This document shows positions 1 to 12,900 of a stretch of 64,000 bases of DNA, in pieces (the first letter of the stretch is position 1; each line of letters opens with the position of its first letter). Both the position numbers and the translations under genes were made by a program. The notes under the pieces were generated by a model, which saw only the letters and a list, made by a program, of their open reading frames with translations, did not search any database and was not told where the DNA came from. The DNA comes from Heterodera schachtii. Its lineage: Eukaryota > Nematoda > Chromadorea > Rhabditida > Heteroderidae. The stretch covers positions 682,001-746,000 of the forward strand of contig SIJG01000042.1 of assembly GCA_023374025.1 (NCBI GenBank). Reading direction: 5' to 3'.

Positions 1-3000
1 GCCTCCCGAGCCACCGTTTTATATGGTCGTGCGAATCGACAGACGCAAAAAGCGCAAACGTAAGTCAAATTCTTTGAGAAATTTAGATAAAAAAGATAAA
101 CCAAAAAATGTGAATAAAGCGTTTATTCTCTCTTCTGAGATGTTCGTCTCAAATGCCTTTCCCCGTGCCATTTCATTGACCCTTCGCCGTCGCTTTGACG
201 GCGGAACAATCTATGGCAAAGTGTGCTTTAGTCCCCCCCCCCCCCCCCCTTTATTTATTTCCTCTTCATTATGTCCCGCCATTTCAGCATAAATATTTTA
301 TTAGTTTGAAAACTCAGCCTCTAATAATCAGTTTTGAGAAAGTTTAAATTTAATGGATTTCTGAGTAATATTCCTTTCCTTCCCCCGTTTTGTTCTGCGT
401 TAAATCATTGCGTTAGCATCCGCCTCCCTCCATTCATTTTCCATCGATTCCTCCGATTTCCAGTCTCTTTGTGCTTGCGTTTCTCTTTTGGTTTCTTTCA
501 AAGGCGTCGGTTGGATCTCCAAAATCCACACATTTCAATTTACCTATTTTATTTGGTATCAGATTTTCATAATTTCAATTCCTCTTAATTATGTATGATT
601 TCGTTTTCAGAAAAGACTGTTTTGGTGCAAAAAGCGAATTTGACTGAAATTGGTGCGTCAACGGAGTCGAACTTTTTGGCCGCTGCAGAACTCCTTCAGG
701 ACGAAGCCAACGCCTTCGGGAACAAACGCAAGAGGGAATTTTGGTTCGCCATTCCGCAGAGTCGCGTGGACGCCATTTACTATTTTTTGTTACAGTGGTC
801 ACCACAAAAATACGGAAAAGTAAATCAATCCGGTTGATTTTTTGGTGATAATTGGAATACGAATTTCAGGAAAAAGCGAGCACAGCGGACGAAACCAACG
901 AAAGTAACCAATTGGAGGAAGGGGAGACGACCATGTCCAGCAGCAAATTGGCCAGTGCCGGCACAAGCGCCACAAAACACCTGGGGGGATTTGTTGTGCT
1001 CGAGGGGGACGTCGACGCTTCACTGACAGGTGGGGAAGGGCGTTTGACCCGAAGCAATCGACAGTTTTGGATTCACTGTTGGTCATGTCGACCATTGGTG
1101 ATTGTTTCCCGACAAGATCAGTCTACCACAAGTAATTTTCGTGTCCTTTAAACGGAGATTGTTTGTCCCTTGCAAAATGTTGCTCCTCCCCCACTCTTTC
1201 AATTCACCGCTCTTTTGGGTTCATCTGCTGTACTCTTGGGTTAAATTTATTCTTTTGTCATTTTCGTTCAAATGACTAAAGAATTTTCCAAAAAATGCAG
1301 CCAAAGACTGACTTTGCTCAAAAAGCATCGCTGTATGCATAAGTGAACGAGGTGAAGTCGAAAAGACGAAGCGTGTCGTGGGTAATCGCTGCACTTGGTC
1401 GGGCGGGGGGGGGGCGACTGACAGACCGAAACTGCGCACGACCATTAAAGAATGTGTTGGGATGAATGACGGGAGAACAAAGAGTGCTGCTGGCGGGGGG
1501 GGGGGGGGAGTCGGAGTTCCCTTTGGACCCTCCGCCGCTTCTCCTCCCATTGAGTCGCGGCGTACTTTTGGAGAAAAGCGAAGGAAGGACTTGCTGCCGA
1601 CTGACTTCCACAATTCCTTCAGCAATTGTTGTTCAACACCACACACATTCCATTGCATAAATTGTTCATTTCCTCCATTCAAATTACTCATTGTGACATT
1701 TCCAAATGTTTCTTTTTCCTCCCCCAACCTTTTCTTTTTTCTATCCTTCATCAATCGGAGCAATCATTGATCGCATCGCCCACAATTTTCATTTAAGTCA
1801 CACGAATTGAATGTGATGATAATTAAATTGCTAAATATTACCGAAATCTAAGAACGGAATAACAAATCGCCTCTCCCCCATTCATTCGTAATTTTGATCT
1901 TCACTCAACTTTCCCCAATTATTGCATTTTCTCGGCTTTCATCTTTTTTCACCCCGATAAATGTTGCTGTTGGGTGATTGTGACTAAATTTACAAACATT
2001 TGCTTTATGTGATGGTGAGTCATGACTGGCAAATGTCGCTAGCCTCATTATTAATCGGCTCATTCTTTCAACTTTACTTTTCTCTTACCAACAAATCATT
2101 GTTCTCCGGTGATTTTTCTATCTGCCCAGACTTGATACCAAAACAAAAGCTCATCGGTCGACCTTAAACACACAAAAGCCGTTGATTATACCGTTGTTTA
2201 CCTTCCCAATTCCTATTAAATCGGCCATCTGCGTTTAATGTCACGATGAGACAACATAATGGTATTTTTTACTATTCTGACCCAATATTATTTGCGCATC
2301 GGATTTTTCAAGGAGTAACGACTCAATTAAATCGCTCTGAGGGCACAAACAAAGCGGGACGGGAGCTCATCTGTACACTTGAGGAGAGAATTTGGAAAGA
2401 AAATGAGACGACCAATGCTGGGCAAAGCCCATCTGTTGACAGCCCAAAATCAACCAAAACACGACATTTTTGTCAACAAAGACCACGCCTTGCTGCTGTT
2501 GATCAACCGATTTGTTACACCTTAAACGAAGCCATTGCAAAAATTCCTTCGGAAAAGTTTTCGACAAAAATAAGCAAGTTAAAACAACGCATCACGGCAC
2601 CGAAGCAAATGGTTGGACAGAAAAAAGAAGCGGATAATCAAACAAATTCTGGCAGAGTTATTTCTACTTTTTCTGGTGCTGGACATGGGAGGCACAATAA
2701 CGAATGTGGAGAAGCAATTTGTTATTCTGACCAAACGACAACAAAACAAAAGTCAAACAGTCTACTGCAACAGCATTCTTTTGAGACCGATGGTTCGAAT
2801 GAAATCACAACCAAACAACGACTACAGAGGTTGAGGAGAAAAAGCACATCTTCACGCAAGAACATGTCACTGTCGAACCGATACACTGCCCCCTTTTCAT
2901 CGAGCAAAGGATGTGCCGGGTTTATTGTTCCACCCGTTTTTCCAAAGACGTGTTCCTTATACGATGAAAGTTTCAGCGGGGGAGTGTTTGTTGACCATCA

Positions 3001-5175
3001 AGAAGACAGACTTTTGGTTGAGGCAGTTGATCGGATTCGAAAACGGAATTTCTCTTGCAAGGAGAAGGAACACGACGGATGCTTGCAGAAACAACAGACA
3101 TCTGCTGACGCTTCCCAAATAAACGGCGATTTTATTAATGAAAATTCGGACATCGACAGTGGAAATTCTTCGATCACAGAAGGTCGCCAATCGCCTATAT
3201 GTTTGCCTGAATTTACTCGGAATTTTGGTCGAACAGAGGCGACTCAATTGAAAAAGGCTGCGGAAAATTCGGATGTTGCCAGTGACGCCAATTGGAAAGA
3301 CACCAATCAGCGGGAGGGCTTCCTAAGAAAAAACTGCCGATTATTGCATTTTGTCAAGAAGAAAGGCAGTGAATCATTGGACAACGAACATATACAAAAT
3401 GACGACCGAGAGAACGACAAATTGCCAGCAGAAAGGCAGTGGGAAACTGACACAACAAAACGAAAGTCATGGAGAGCCAGACTCCTCCGGACATTGTCAG
3501 TGGGGAGCCCATCCGTCGGAAGAGTCATAAAAGACAAAGAAAAGCAAAGAGGTAATTAATTACATAGGTTCAATTTCTCAATCAACGCTCCTCAATGAAA
3601 CGCTACGCAATGTGTGCATCAATAGAAATAAAGATTTTCACCATTTTAGTATAAATCGTCCAAAACTTTCTTTACTAAATAAATATACATGCGGAGCAGG
3701 ACAAAATCGTCGGCCGAATTTTTGGGGGCAAAAAAAAGTTCTAAATACTAGGTTTTTGAGTTCCTTCTGGCCATAACTTTTTTGAAACTTAACGAAAATT
3801 TTTGAAATTTTGCAAATTAATAATAAACAGACAGAGCTATCGAAAACACCAACAATGCTTAATTTGATTGACAATGAACAAAGCTATGGTTCAAAAAGTC
3901 TTCCGACGACGTTTCGGCCGACGACCTTTTGGGGTGCACCGATATACATGTCGTTAGATTTTGGTTTAAACGGGTGTGTGGCGGGATAATTGTATATTTG
4001 GGTTTGGCCGCCGCCACCGATCCCTTCCCCCCCCCCCCCCCCCCCCCCCCCTCCCCCACACCCCACACTTATGTTTTATGCCCTACAAAAGGAACGTTTT
4101 CTTTGAACTTTTGGTGTTTAATAGTTGTAAATTTAACTAAAATAGATATTCCATTTTTAATTAGGTGAAAAGCCGACTAGTCACTTCGCGAATTTGGACC
4201 GGGAATGGGAGGTGGTGACTGTCCGCGAACTCTGTCGTCGTCTTTCGCTGGACGATTCATTGGAACCCTCGGAAATGCCTCTGCCCGAAGGTGCGCTGCA
4301 CTCGCAACTGCTGGACGAGTTTATGATCAGACAGGTGGCCACGGAAATGAAATAGAAATAAAACAATGCATTTTTACTTTATATCCAGATAATCGATATT
4401 CTGCCGCCACGAGCAGAGGGTTATCCTTGGGTTCAGATTTACAATTCCGAAAAGCACGGCTTCTCTTTGACTACACTTTACAGGTATAATAGTCAAGGAC
4501 ACTCTCATCAGAAATGGATATGAGGTGACAAGTGGCGGAGGGGGGAATTCGTCAACCACTTTCAAATTGCTCAGGGGGAGAGAATCTTTTCACTCCCAGT
4601 GATTAATTGACAATTTGTCCATATTACTATTATATTTCTTCCATATAAAAAATGCGTTCAGAAGGATGGCGGAATGGGATGAGGAAATGTCCCCCGTCCT
4701 TCTGGTGGTTAGGGACGTGAACGGACATGTTTTTGGGGCGGTGTCCAGCGGCGCTTTGAAGCCGTGTGACCATTACTACGGCACCGGCGACTCGTCCCTT
4801 TTGTTTCGGTTCACCGGCGAATTCCCTCACACGCGGTGAGGCTTTAACCTCGCGGGTTCGCTTAAGACTGCTCTTCTCTTTCTCAACAGGGAGTTGAGAA
4901 CATTCACTTGGACCGGGGAAAACCAATTCTTCGTGAATGCCACCCGCGAATCGCTTTCATTTGGGGCGGGTGGCGGGCACTTCGGCCTTTGGTTGGACGC
5001 CGACCTGAACCACGGCCGATCACAAAAGTGTGTCCCAACGAACGGCTAGTGAATTGATCTGTGGAAATGTTCCTTTCTCAGATGTGCTACCTTTGACAAT
5101 GAACCATTGGCTGGTGGTCAGGAGGAAGACTTCGTTGTGCAGTTCGTTGAAGTGTTCGGCTTTTGTATGACATAA
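1..5175 (+). CDS. lmd-3: OXR1/NCOA7/LMD-3-like TLDc protein (5' end outside window)
   Basis: This is the 3' part of an oxidation-resistance (OXR1) family gene; the family protects against oxidative stress and its TLDc domain binds the V-ATPase. Inferred exons are 2-59, 611-819, 870-1131, 4165-4334, 4389-4483, 4662-4835, 4890-5027 and 5082-5175 (TAA). Exon 611-819 encodes REFWFAIPQSRVDAIYYF and LLQWSPQKYGK, matching the GRAM-like segment of human OXR1. The last five exons form the TLDc domain: ILPPRAEGYPW, LLVVRDVNGHVFGAV, DHYYGTGDSSLLF, FGLWLDADLNHGRS and the C-terminal EVFGF. Splice phases agree across these exons. Exon 870-1131 has two competing frames (see findings). The 3-kb intron 1132-4164 holds an alternative first exon and a foldback repeat. 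A polyadenylation signal AATAAA lies near 5325. The family call is firm; the exact C. elegans orthologue name is inferred. Confidence 0.9.
2246..3551 (+). CDS. Alternative first exon of the TLDc gene (short isoform)
   Basis: A 436-residue open exon starts at the ATG at 2246, inside the large intron of the TLDc gene. It ends in phase 1 at a donor (G|GTAATT, 3551/3552). That phase joins exactly to the TLDc exon at 4165, reading KEKQRG then EKPTSHF. The sequence is not low-complexity. It is Ser/Lys/Asn-rich, probably disordered, with basic patches such as RRKSTSSRKN and KRKSWRARLLR near its end. I recognise no domain in it. The likely product is a 658-aa isoform: this unique N-terminus plus the TLDc domain, from an internal promoter. 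Human NCOA7 also makes short TLDc isoforms from alternative first exons, so the arrangement has precedent. The isoform itself is inference from frame, length and splice phase. Confidence 0.7.
3693..3940. mobile_element. Foldback (inverted-repeat) element in TLDc-gene intron
   Basis: Inverted arms TCGTCGGCCGAA (3707-3718) and TTCGGCCGACGA (3913-3924) extend imperfectly outwards, giving roughly 25-bp ends. The AT-rich interior contains TTCTGGCCATAACTTTTTT, then 'gagctatcgaaaacaccaac', then 'aacaaagctatggtt'. The same order of motifs recurs between the arms of the elements at 55500-55860 and 56335-56785, although their ends differ in sequence. No coding capacity is visible. Best described as a non-autonomous foldback/MITE-like repeat. 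Confidence 0.6.
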
Positions 5176-5884
5176 AGCCGCCCTCCGACTTTTTATTTGT
5201 GTTATTTCCAATGGGTGTGATTTTTATGATTTGCTTTTTATTTTGGCCGTTCATTTATGTCTATTAACTCTAATGATTCGTAATTAGTGTGTCATCTATC
5301 TTTGAACCATGCCTGACTGACCCGAATAAATATTTATTTGTATTCTTCCATCCTTAATGGGGAACCATTGAATTTTCTTTTTTTCTGATGATTCACACCC
5401 AAATGATTCCGCAGACTCCTTTTCCCAAATTTCCTTTAATTGTTTCTCATTCGTCAACATTTACTATCATTGTCCATTTTATACCAATGGTTTTATGACA
5501 AAACGAAATAAACAAATCAAAATATCAATTAAATATTAAACCAGCATAATTAGAAGGGATGAGAATAAAACACCGAGAAAAGTTTATGAAAGATTCAAAA
5601 AAGATTGATTGGTGCTGCCAGAACTTGACAGGGTCAAAACAAATTCGAATTTGTCACCAAAATCGATGACTGTCATTGACTAATTGATATGTAAAATTGT
5701 GAGTTTTTGATTAGACGAGAAAAAATAATAAAACAAATGGAAAAGGGAAAGGGCGTTTTACAATCAGAGCGATTGATCACAAATTGGGACAAATTGTCCT
5801 TACCGTCGTTTAACAGTTTAAAGTTGGTATATTGCACATGTACAGACAACAGAATCTGGATGACGAAATTATCATCAAACGGAG
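5176..5884. other. Convergent intergenic region between TLDc gene and mab-3-like gene
   Basis: A 709-bp AT-rich stretch between two convergent genes. AATAAA motifs near 5325 (plus strand) and AT-rich sequence on the mab-3 side are consistent with 3' ends. I see no ORF, repeat or RNA gene here. Confidence 0.6.
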
Positions 5885-7799
5885 TCAAAACATTTGCTGG
5901 AATTCGCTTTGCTGCTGAACGGCCGTGAAGGCGGACAAAGGCAAAGGGAGCAGCGACGGGTTGGGCTCGCTGAAGGCCGTCCCTGGGTTTGTGCCGTTCT
6001 GTTGCTGTTGCAGCAGAATCGCCGCGAGCAGAGAAGGGTCGGTCTGTTGCCGGAGGGAAGCGTCCCATCCGTCGCTTGGGCTGTTGAGAAGTGCCGGCCC
6101 GGCGTCGTCGTTCCCTGCAGTTGCTCGCAGTTGCGGTTGTTGGCCGTGCTGTCCCACCAACATGGCCTGTTGCCGGTCGTTCCGTTGTTGTTCCTGGACC
6201 ATTTTGGAGATGATTTGCAGGAGGATCGCCTTTTGTTGACTGTCATTCTCTGACGGATTCGCCATCGGAGGAAAAGTCATCGCACCATCGTTCGCTTGTA
6301 GCAACAGAAGTTGGGCGAGTATGGGGTCAGCCAGCAGAACATTGCGATGCCAAGGGGCGAGCGCATCTGCGGAACAAAGCATCGGCGGAAGGAACAGATG
6401 AGCCGAAGGACGGACCAGCAGCTCGAGGGGAGTGGAGAGAGAAGCGAAAGGAGCGCAAGGAGAAGCGGAGAGCAGCGAACGGCCGATCAGCTGCTGCAGA
6501 GAGTCGAACGAGGAGGGCACCGGTGGGGAACAGCTGTTGGGAGAAGGGGCGACGAGTTGCGGCACCAATTGAGGGGGGTTGGCCGCCAAAATTGGCGAAT
6601 TGCTTTCTGATGATTGGCTGGGCAACAACTGAAAAGCCATGGAGAGTTAACAAATGCCCATCTCTCCCCCATTTTATGAGAATGGGATAACCTGTTCACT
6701 ACCGACGGGTGAGTCGGCATTTCGCCGCGGGGTTCCGCCTAACTGCGCACTCAGCGAGTCCCGCGACGTCGCCCTTCCCTCACGGACAGCAATCTGATGA
6801 AAACGTGTCCTATCCAACGGATTCGTGCTTTCGTAGTCACTGCATGTCATCGCTTCGATTTGGGCGGGCAAAGATGCCGTTGACTTCTTCCGTGGCGGCT
6901 CCCCCTCGTCTTCGTCCCCTCCGTCGTCCATTTCTTCCAGTATTTTGTCCTGAGGAGCCGATTTGCGGCGTTTGATGTGTTGGTCGAGTCTTCGCCGTGT
7001 TTCGATTAATTCGCAGAAGTCGCAAGTGCAATCGGTGAATGGACACTGTCTTTTGTGGTGCTGAAGTGCCAATTATTCCCTTTCCTTTTCCTTTCGTTAC
7101 CTTTTTCCACACCAAAATGCCGTGGTTTTTGCACTTCTGACAAAAGTAGCACATGTTCCGTGCCTCTGTCATCAGCTGTTGTTGCTGCTCTTCCATTGTG
7201 CCGTCTTTTCCCTTTTTTTGTTCGTTTTGCGGCGATTCAACGGCAATAGCACCGGAAGAAAGCAATGGAACGACGTCCGCTTCTTCCGGCTCAGTCGTTC
7301 GCTGAAACCGTTTGTCCTGTGCTCGTCTGAGCCGAATTTGCTGACTCATCACTAAACGACGCGAACGCACCAAATTGCACTGAAACGGGGTGAAAGGCAA
7401 TGAAAGTTAGCGAAGGTCGAGCAGCGGATGCCAAACGAATGAATGAATGCCAACCCTTTGAGCCGTTACCCCCCCCCCCCCCCCCCTCCACTCTCCGTCC
7501 CCCGTCCGCCAATTCCCCGCTTCTCTCACCTTTGGACATTCGCAGTTCTTGTATTCACAGTTATGCCCTCGCGTCTCCTCCAATTTGCCATGCTGTCGAC
7601 AAATCCCACAAAATCTTTTTACATCTGAAAAAATTATCAATTAAAACAATAAAACCGAAAATAATCAAATAAATGGACCTTTGGGCACGCGTTTGCTAAT
7701 GGCGAAAAAGCGGTGGCACTCAACGGAAACGGAAGACAAAGCAGATGAATTGAGGGAAGAGGAGGAGGAAGAGGACGAGGAGGAAGAGGAAGACGACAT
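5885..7799 (-). CDS. mab-3: MAB-3/doublesex-like protein with two DM domains
   Basis: Transcription factor of the DM (doublesex/mab-3) zinc-module family, which controls male sexual differentiation and binds the DNA minor groove in the nucleus. Five inferred exons in phase: 7799-7679, 7624-7530, 7379-7101, 7060-6692 and 6628-5885, giving about 535 aa. DM1 spans the first three exons: RFCGICRQHGKLEETRGHNC, then CEYKNCECPK, then CNLVRSRRLVMSQQIRLRR. DM2 spans exons 3-4: CYFCQKCKNHGILVWKK, then RQCPFTDCTCDFCELIETRR. Two DM domains in one protein is the MAB-3 architecture in C. elegans. The N-terminus chosen (ATG at 7799) starts with a run of about 14 Ser encoded by a TCC/TCT microsatellite. The C-terminal half is Gln/Pro/Ser-rich and probably disordered. 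The first exon is the least certain (donor AAAG|GTCCAT is weak). Confidence 0.88.
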
Positions 7800-8760
7800 T
7801 TGCGGAAGCAAAGGTCGTCGAAATTCGAAAGAATTTTTCGAAAGTCTAAAGGAATGAATGATCTGAAAAAAGAAACCATTGATAAATTTGGAGGAAAACC
7901 AAAAAGGAAATAAAGCGTTGAAAAGGGTGAACACTTTTAGCAATTAATGGCCAAATGCGAAGGTGCATTTCTCACTTCCGTGTTCAATTCCCTCCCCCCC
8001 CCCCGCCCATTCCCTTCGGTTATCACTTTAAATTGTGCACCAAATGGCAAACGAAACTTCTTTTTTGCTTCGTGTTTAAATGTTTTAAGACATTTAACCA
8101 TGAATTAATTTTACTTTTTTCACTTTTACCCCTCGGCGGTTTTTCAACAGAAAATGAGAAAAGAATAATAAAGGGCCGGGGAAGGGAACTTTTGAAGAAA
8201 GGGGGGAGAGGGGTATCAGAAGGAAAATCCAGCAAAAAAGGTGAGGAGATGTTGAAAGAAAATGAGTAACGAACGGACGAAAGAGAGGGGAAAAAGGCGG
8301 CGGGGGGGGGGGCAATTAGCGAATTACAATAATTGGTAATATGCGTAATTATGTGAAATTAATCGAGTGGCTTTTGTTGGCTTTGTGCCTTTCCCTCAGC
8401 AGAATCATTCCCACCTCTCTTCACCCTTTATCAGAAGGCACATAATCACTTGGCCTGTCTTATGCAACACTCTTTCTTCCTTTCTTTGCGATTCTTCCCC
8501 CCCCCCCCCGGCGTTCCTTCTAATAATTTATTTATTATACAAAGTGCAATTTAGACAATTTATCTTTACTTGTACAAATTCCATTTAATTATTGTTTGTT
8601 TTTCAATGTCCCAAACAAAAATTGAATTTTTGGATTTGCGTTAGAATTGGCGCGGATGGCTGTAAATTATTGTATTTCATTGAGTTTGATAATTATGCAA
8701 ATAACGCCAACTGTTCATCACCATTCTGTGTTCCTGATGGTTGGTGACGGGAAAATGAAA

Positions 8761-8803
8761 AGAGAAAAAAAGAGAGAGAGAGAGTGAGAAGAGAGAGAGA
8801 GGG

Positions 8804-8864
<61 letters not shown>

Positions 8865-9034
8865 AGAGAGAGAGAGGGAGGAGAGAGAGAGAGAGAGAGA
8901 GGGAGGAGAGAGAGAGAGGGAGAGAGAGAGGGAGAGAGAGAGAGAGAGGAGAGAGAGACAGAGAAGAGAAAGAGTGAGAAGAGAGAGAGAGAGGGGAGAG
9001 AGAGAGAAGAGAGAGAAACCACACAGAGAAAGAG
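8761..9034. repeat. GA-rich microsatellite
   Basis: About 270 bp almost entirely of (GA)n with interspersed GG and AA steps. It is open in several frames on both strands purely because of composition. Confidence 0.95.
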
Positions 9035-9815
9035 GCGAATTCAAAATGAATTTTGACCATTTTTGGCATTTGTTCTTTGCTTGGTTTTGCATTGTAACAC
9101 TTTTGAACAAATGCCCATTTTATGCCGGGCACTTTTAGCGGTTGCCGCGTCCCTTCCCTTCCCCCGCCCCACGCGATAATTGCCTCATTGCTCCTTCCCA
9201 AATTCAATAAAAAAAAAAGTGGACATGCAACGTCAATTTTGAAGGGAAGTGATAAAAATACCCGCGAAAGAATGGGCGGAGAAAGGCAAATGCAAAGAAA
9301 CACAAACTTAGGGAAAGGGACGAAAAAGGAAAGTGAGGGGGGGGGGGGCTAACCCAATTATGACGACAATGGCATTTATGCAAATTGAATGATTGTGGGC
9401 GGAAAACAGCAAAGGGGCAGGAGTGAGTGGAGAACGGCACGGCTATTTGATCAGTGAATCAGCAAAAGTGGCTTAATACAAAACCCTTTTAGGAATGAGA
9501 AGAAAGGGAAGGAAGAGAAGAAAGGTATTGTAATTGGCAGAATCCCTCTTTTTATTTATTCATAAAATTAAAGCGAAAATGTTTTTTCCATTCCTTTGGC
9601 AAATGGGGCGAACAATAAAAAGCTGCAAATATTTACTGTAAAAATGATGAATATTTGCATTTGAGCAAGTTCCATGGTTTTATTATAAAATCAAATGCAA
9701 TGGGAAAGTTGCGTTTTCGGGGGAGGAGGGGGGAGGGAGAAGGGAGGATGGAGGGGGAGGGGAGGGGAGGGGAGCTAAAAAGAGATAAAGCGGGGATAGG
9801 GGGAAGGGTAGGGGA

Positions 9816-9990
9816 GGATAAAGCGGGGGAGGGGAGGAGAGATAAAGAGAGATAAAGTGGGGTTAGGTGAAAAGGAGGGGAGAGGGGGGAGGATAAAGCG
9901 GGGGAGGGGAGGAGAGATAAAGAGAGATAAAGTGGGGTTAGGTGAAAAGGAGGGGAGAGGGGGGAGGATAAAGCGGGGTATAGTGGAAAA
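9816..9990. repeat. 75-bp tandem repeat, two full copies plus a partial
   Basis: The unit beginning GGATAAAGCGGGGGAGGGG starts at 9816, 9891 and 9966, a 75-bp period with near-identical copies. It is purine-rich and contains GATAAAGAGAGATAAAGTGG. Confidence 0.85.
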
Positions 9991-12900
9991 GGTTTGTCAC
10001 TAACATTCGCTGGTAATGAGCTGGTTAAATAGGTAAATGATAAATATTGTAGAAGTGAATTTTGGTTTAATAGACAAAAAGTTTGGCGGAGGCAACGGCT
10101 GCCCAAATTTTGTGAAATTTCGGATTTCAATGTCCCAAAATAGGTTTTCAGAAGTAAAAAAAGGCACGAAAGGGGAGAGCAATTAATTGGTAGTTAAGCA
10201 TTCATTTTTTTAAGAAATGAAAAAAATTTAATTTTTTGAATTAACCAATGAAGAATAACAATTAAAAACTCTGAATTACTAATATTTACTTTGGCTTTAT
10301 CATTTATATAATTCATTTAACTTAATGAGAGAAAATGTGAAAATTTCAATGATAATTGAGGTGGAGATGCCGCGAATGAAATCACTTTTCCATTGCCGGG
10401 GATTAGGGGAAGAAAGGAAGTGGGGGAGTGAATTAGCGAACAATCGCCAGGGGGGACGGTGGGCGAAGAATGAAATTAAGTGCCGTTTAGGGTGGCATTA
10501 TGTGGGATTATGCCGAGAATGGGCGGATAAAACGGGTGACATCAGCGGAACAGTGAACGATCGCAATTAAACAAACGCCCACAGATGAAGAAAAGTTAAT
10601 TTTAGTAGAAATGGAAAAGTAATAAAAAAATAAAAATAAAAAAAACGATGGAAAAGAAACAAAAAAGGGGGGAATTGGAAACATTTATATGTATGTACAA
10701 TAATGTGTTTATGGGGATGAGCTAAATAATGAAGACGAAGACGAGGAAAGAGTGAAACGAATGCATTGGGAAAGGGCAAAGAGAGGGCCAAAAGGGGAAA
10801 ATTCAGTGGAGAGACAGACAGTCACAACAGCAAATGCCAAATTATGAAGGAAAAGGGCAAGGGCAAACAGACAAATGCCAATCGCATGGGCATTTCGGCA
10901 GAATGATCGGCTGATTTGTGGAGAAGTACAAAGGGAGAAGCTTTTAAAGAAGCGGAGGGGGAGGGCAAAATGTGTGGGAAGAGAAGGGGCGGGCGGAATG
11001 AAAGTTGATCCGTTTTTGTGACAAAACAATCGCAGAAAGCGGCGGTGATCGAAGGAGGAAAGGCCGTCCGGGCGGGCGGAAGGAATGACATGCGAAGGTT
11101 GGGTAAGTGCGGGGGTTTCGGCCACTCCCCCCCCCCCCTCCCACCGCCACCCCCTCAACGCTATTTCGGTCTCTCGGCTATTTTTGGCACTTTCCCCGTC
11201 AAAAACATTTCTCCGCCCACTCCCCTCAGGCGTCATTTCATTTCAACATTCTCTCTGTCTGACTGCCCACGCACTCTCTCATTTCCATCCTCTTCTCTGT
11301 TTATTGCTCGTTTCTGTGCGCATTTTTTAAAAAGCCTCGAGAGGGACAAAAGTAAAAGAATAAGGCAGCGAGCAATTGACGTTGGAGGTAAACAAAATGT
11401 GAGGAGAGGGGGGGGGGGGAGAAGGAAGAGGCGGAGGGGGCGGGTGGGACCTTTGATCGGATCGCACCCAAACATTGGCATGCAAATAATTAAAGTGAAA
11501 GTGATTACGGAGTTCATTCTGCCGCTTCTGCCGCCTCCCTTCTCTTTTATGTGTTCCTTCTTCTCCGCTTGGTCACGGCCATCAACCAAATTTTGCTTGT
11601 TTTGTTTTGTTTGTCGGACACCGATCAGTCCAATTTTGGCGACATTGGGCGGGGGGGGGGACACTTAGTCATTCTCAACCATTCGTTTGTTCGTTCAATT
11701 CTTCTCTTGAGCGAATTATGACGAAAAAGTAACACCGAATGAGAAGAGGGGAGCGAAGGAAGGGAAATAAGCGAAGTAACCCACGGGGAAACGCCGCTAA
11801 ATAATCTCTAATTAAACGACCAAATGAATTAATGAGTCCGCCGCTCGAATGTTTCTGTTTTTCGACGGTAGTGTGCGATGTGATGAACGGTGTGATCTAT
11901 GCTGTAAGGTGAGTAGAAGGAAGAGGGGGGGGGGGAGGGGGCAATTTGAGGGGAAATTGGGCGTGAAAGGGTGGCGGAGGATGCTGATAGATGACCGGGG
12001 GTGGGATGGGAGGGAAAGGTGAGATGCGGGGAGGAGTGGGGAGGGGGGAAGGGGGATAGGAGAAGTTAAGGGGAGGGGAAGGGAGGGAATGGTAAAAGGG
12101 TGGGGAGGGGAGGGGCTGTTCTGCTGTTCGTCTTCCTCTTCTTCCTCTTCCCCTCACTTTTCCATTCCTTCGTTCGTCATTCTTTTCTTTCTTTTGTATA
12201 TTCCTATTCGTCCTTTTCTCTAAACCTTCTAATGAACTGTTTTATTACACAAATGGTAAAGAACGTGTTGATAATGATGGAAAAGCAAAAAAAAAAAAAA
12301 AAAAAGATTTGCATTCAAAACAAACCATCGAAATGAATGGCGGGGAATTACAATTTCAGAAGATTTAAGGTGAATTTGAGTTACTTTTAGCGGTTCGTCA
12401 CTTCGCCACTCCGTTATTTTTGCGTCCTTTTTCGGGTTTTTTTTTTAACGAATGACGCACCGACCAATTCAACTTACAAATAATTTGATTTATGTTCCGT
12501 CTGTTCATCCGTTCTTCTTTGTGTGCAATGGAACCGATTAAAATGGAAGTAATAAAATGAAATAAAACAAATGCGGGGGGAGGGGGGCGGGGAATGACCA
12601 AAAAGCGACGAACGAAAGATCATTTGGAATTAGGACGAAGATGAGCGAAGATAAAAGCATCGGCACACGGGGGAGTCGAAATTGGGGGGGGGGGGGGGGG
12701 TCGCTTACGTTCGTCCGATGCAATGCCATCGCCAAACTCCGATCGCAAATCCCTTCCCCCGCCCATTCTTCACACTCTTCCAATTTCGACTTTCCTTCAC
12801 TGATAATCCATCATATCAAACTGTGATTGCGTTTGCTATTCCCATTTTTCGCGAAAAGAAAAGCGAAGAAAGGCAACATTTCTTCCACAAATTGAAAGAA

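Noticed and set aside
8677..9303. Ser/Leu-rich 208-aa frame
   Set aside because: Complement of the GA microsatellite at 8761-9034.
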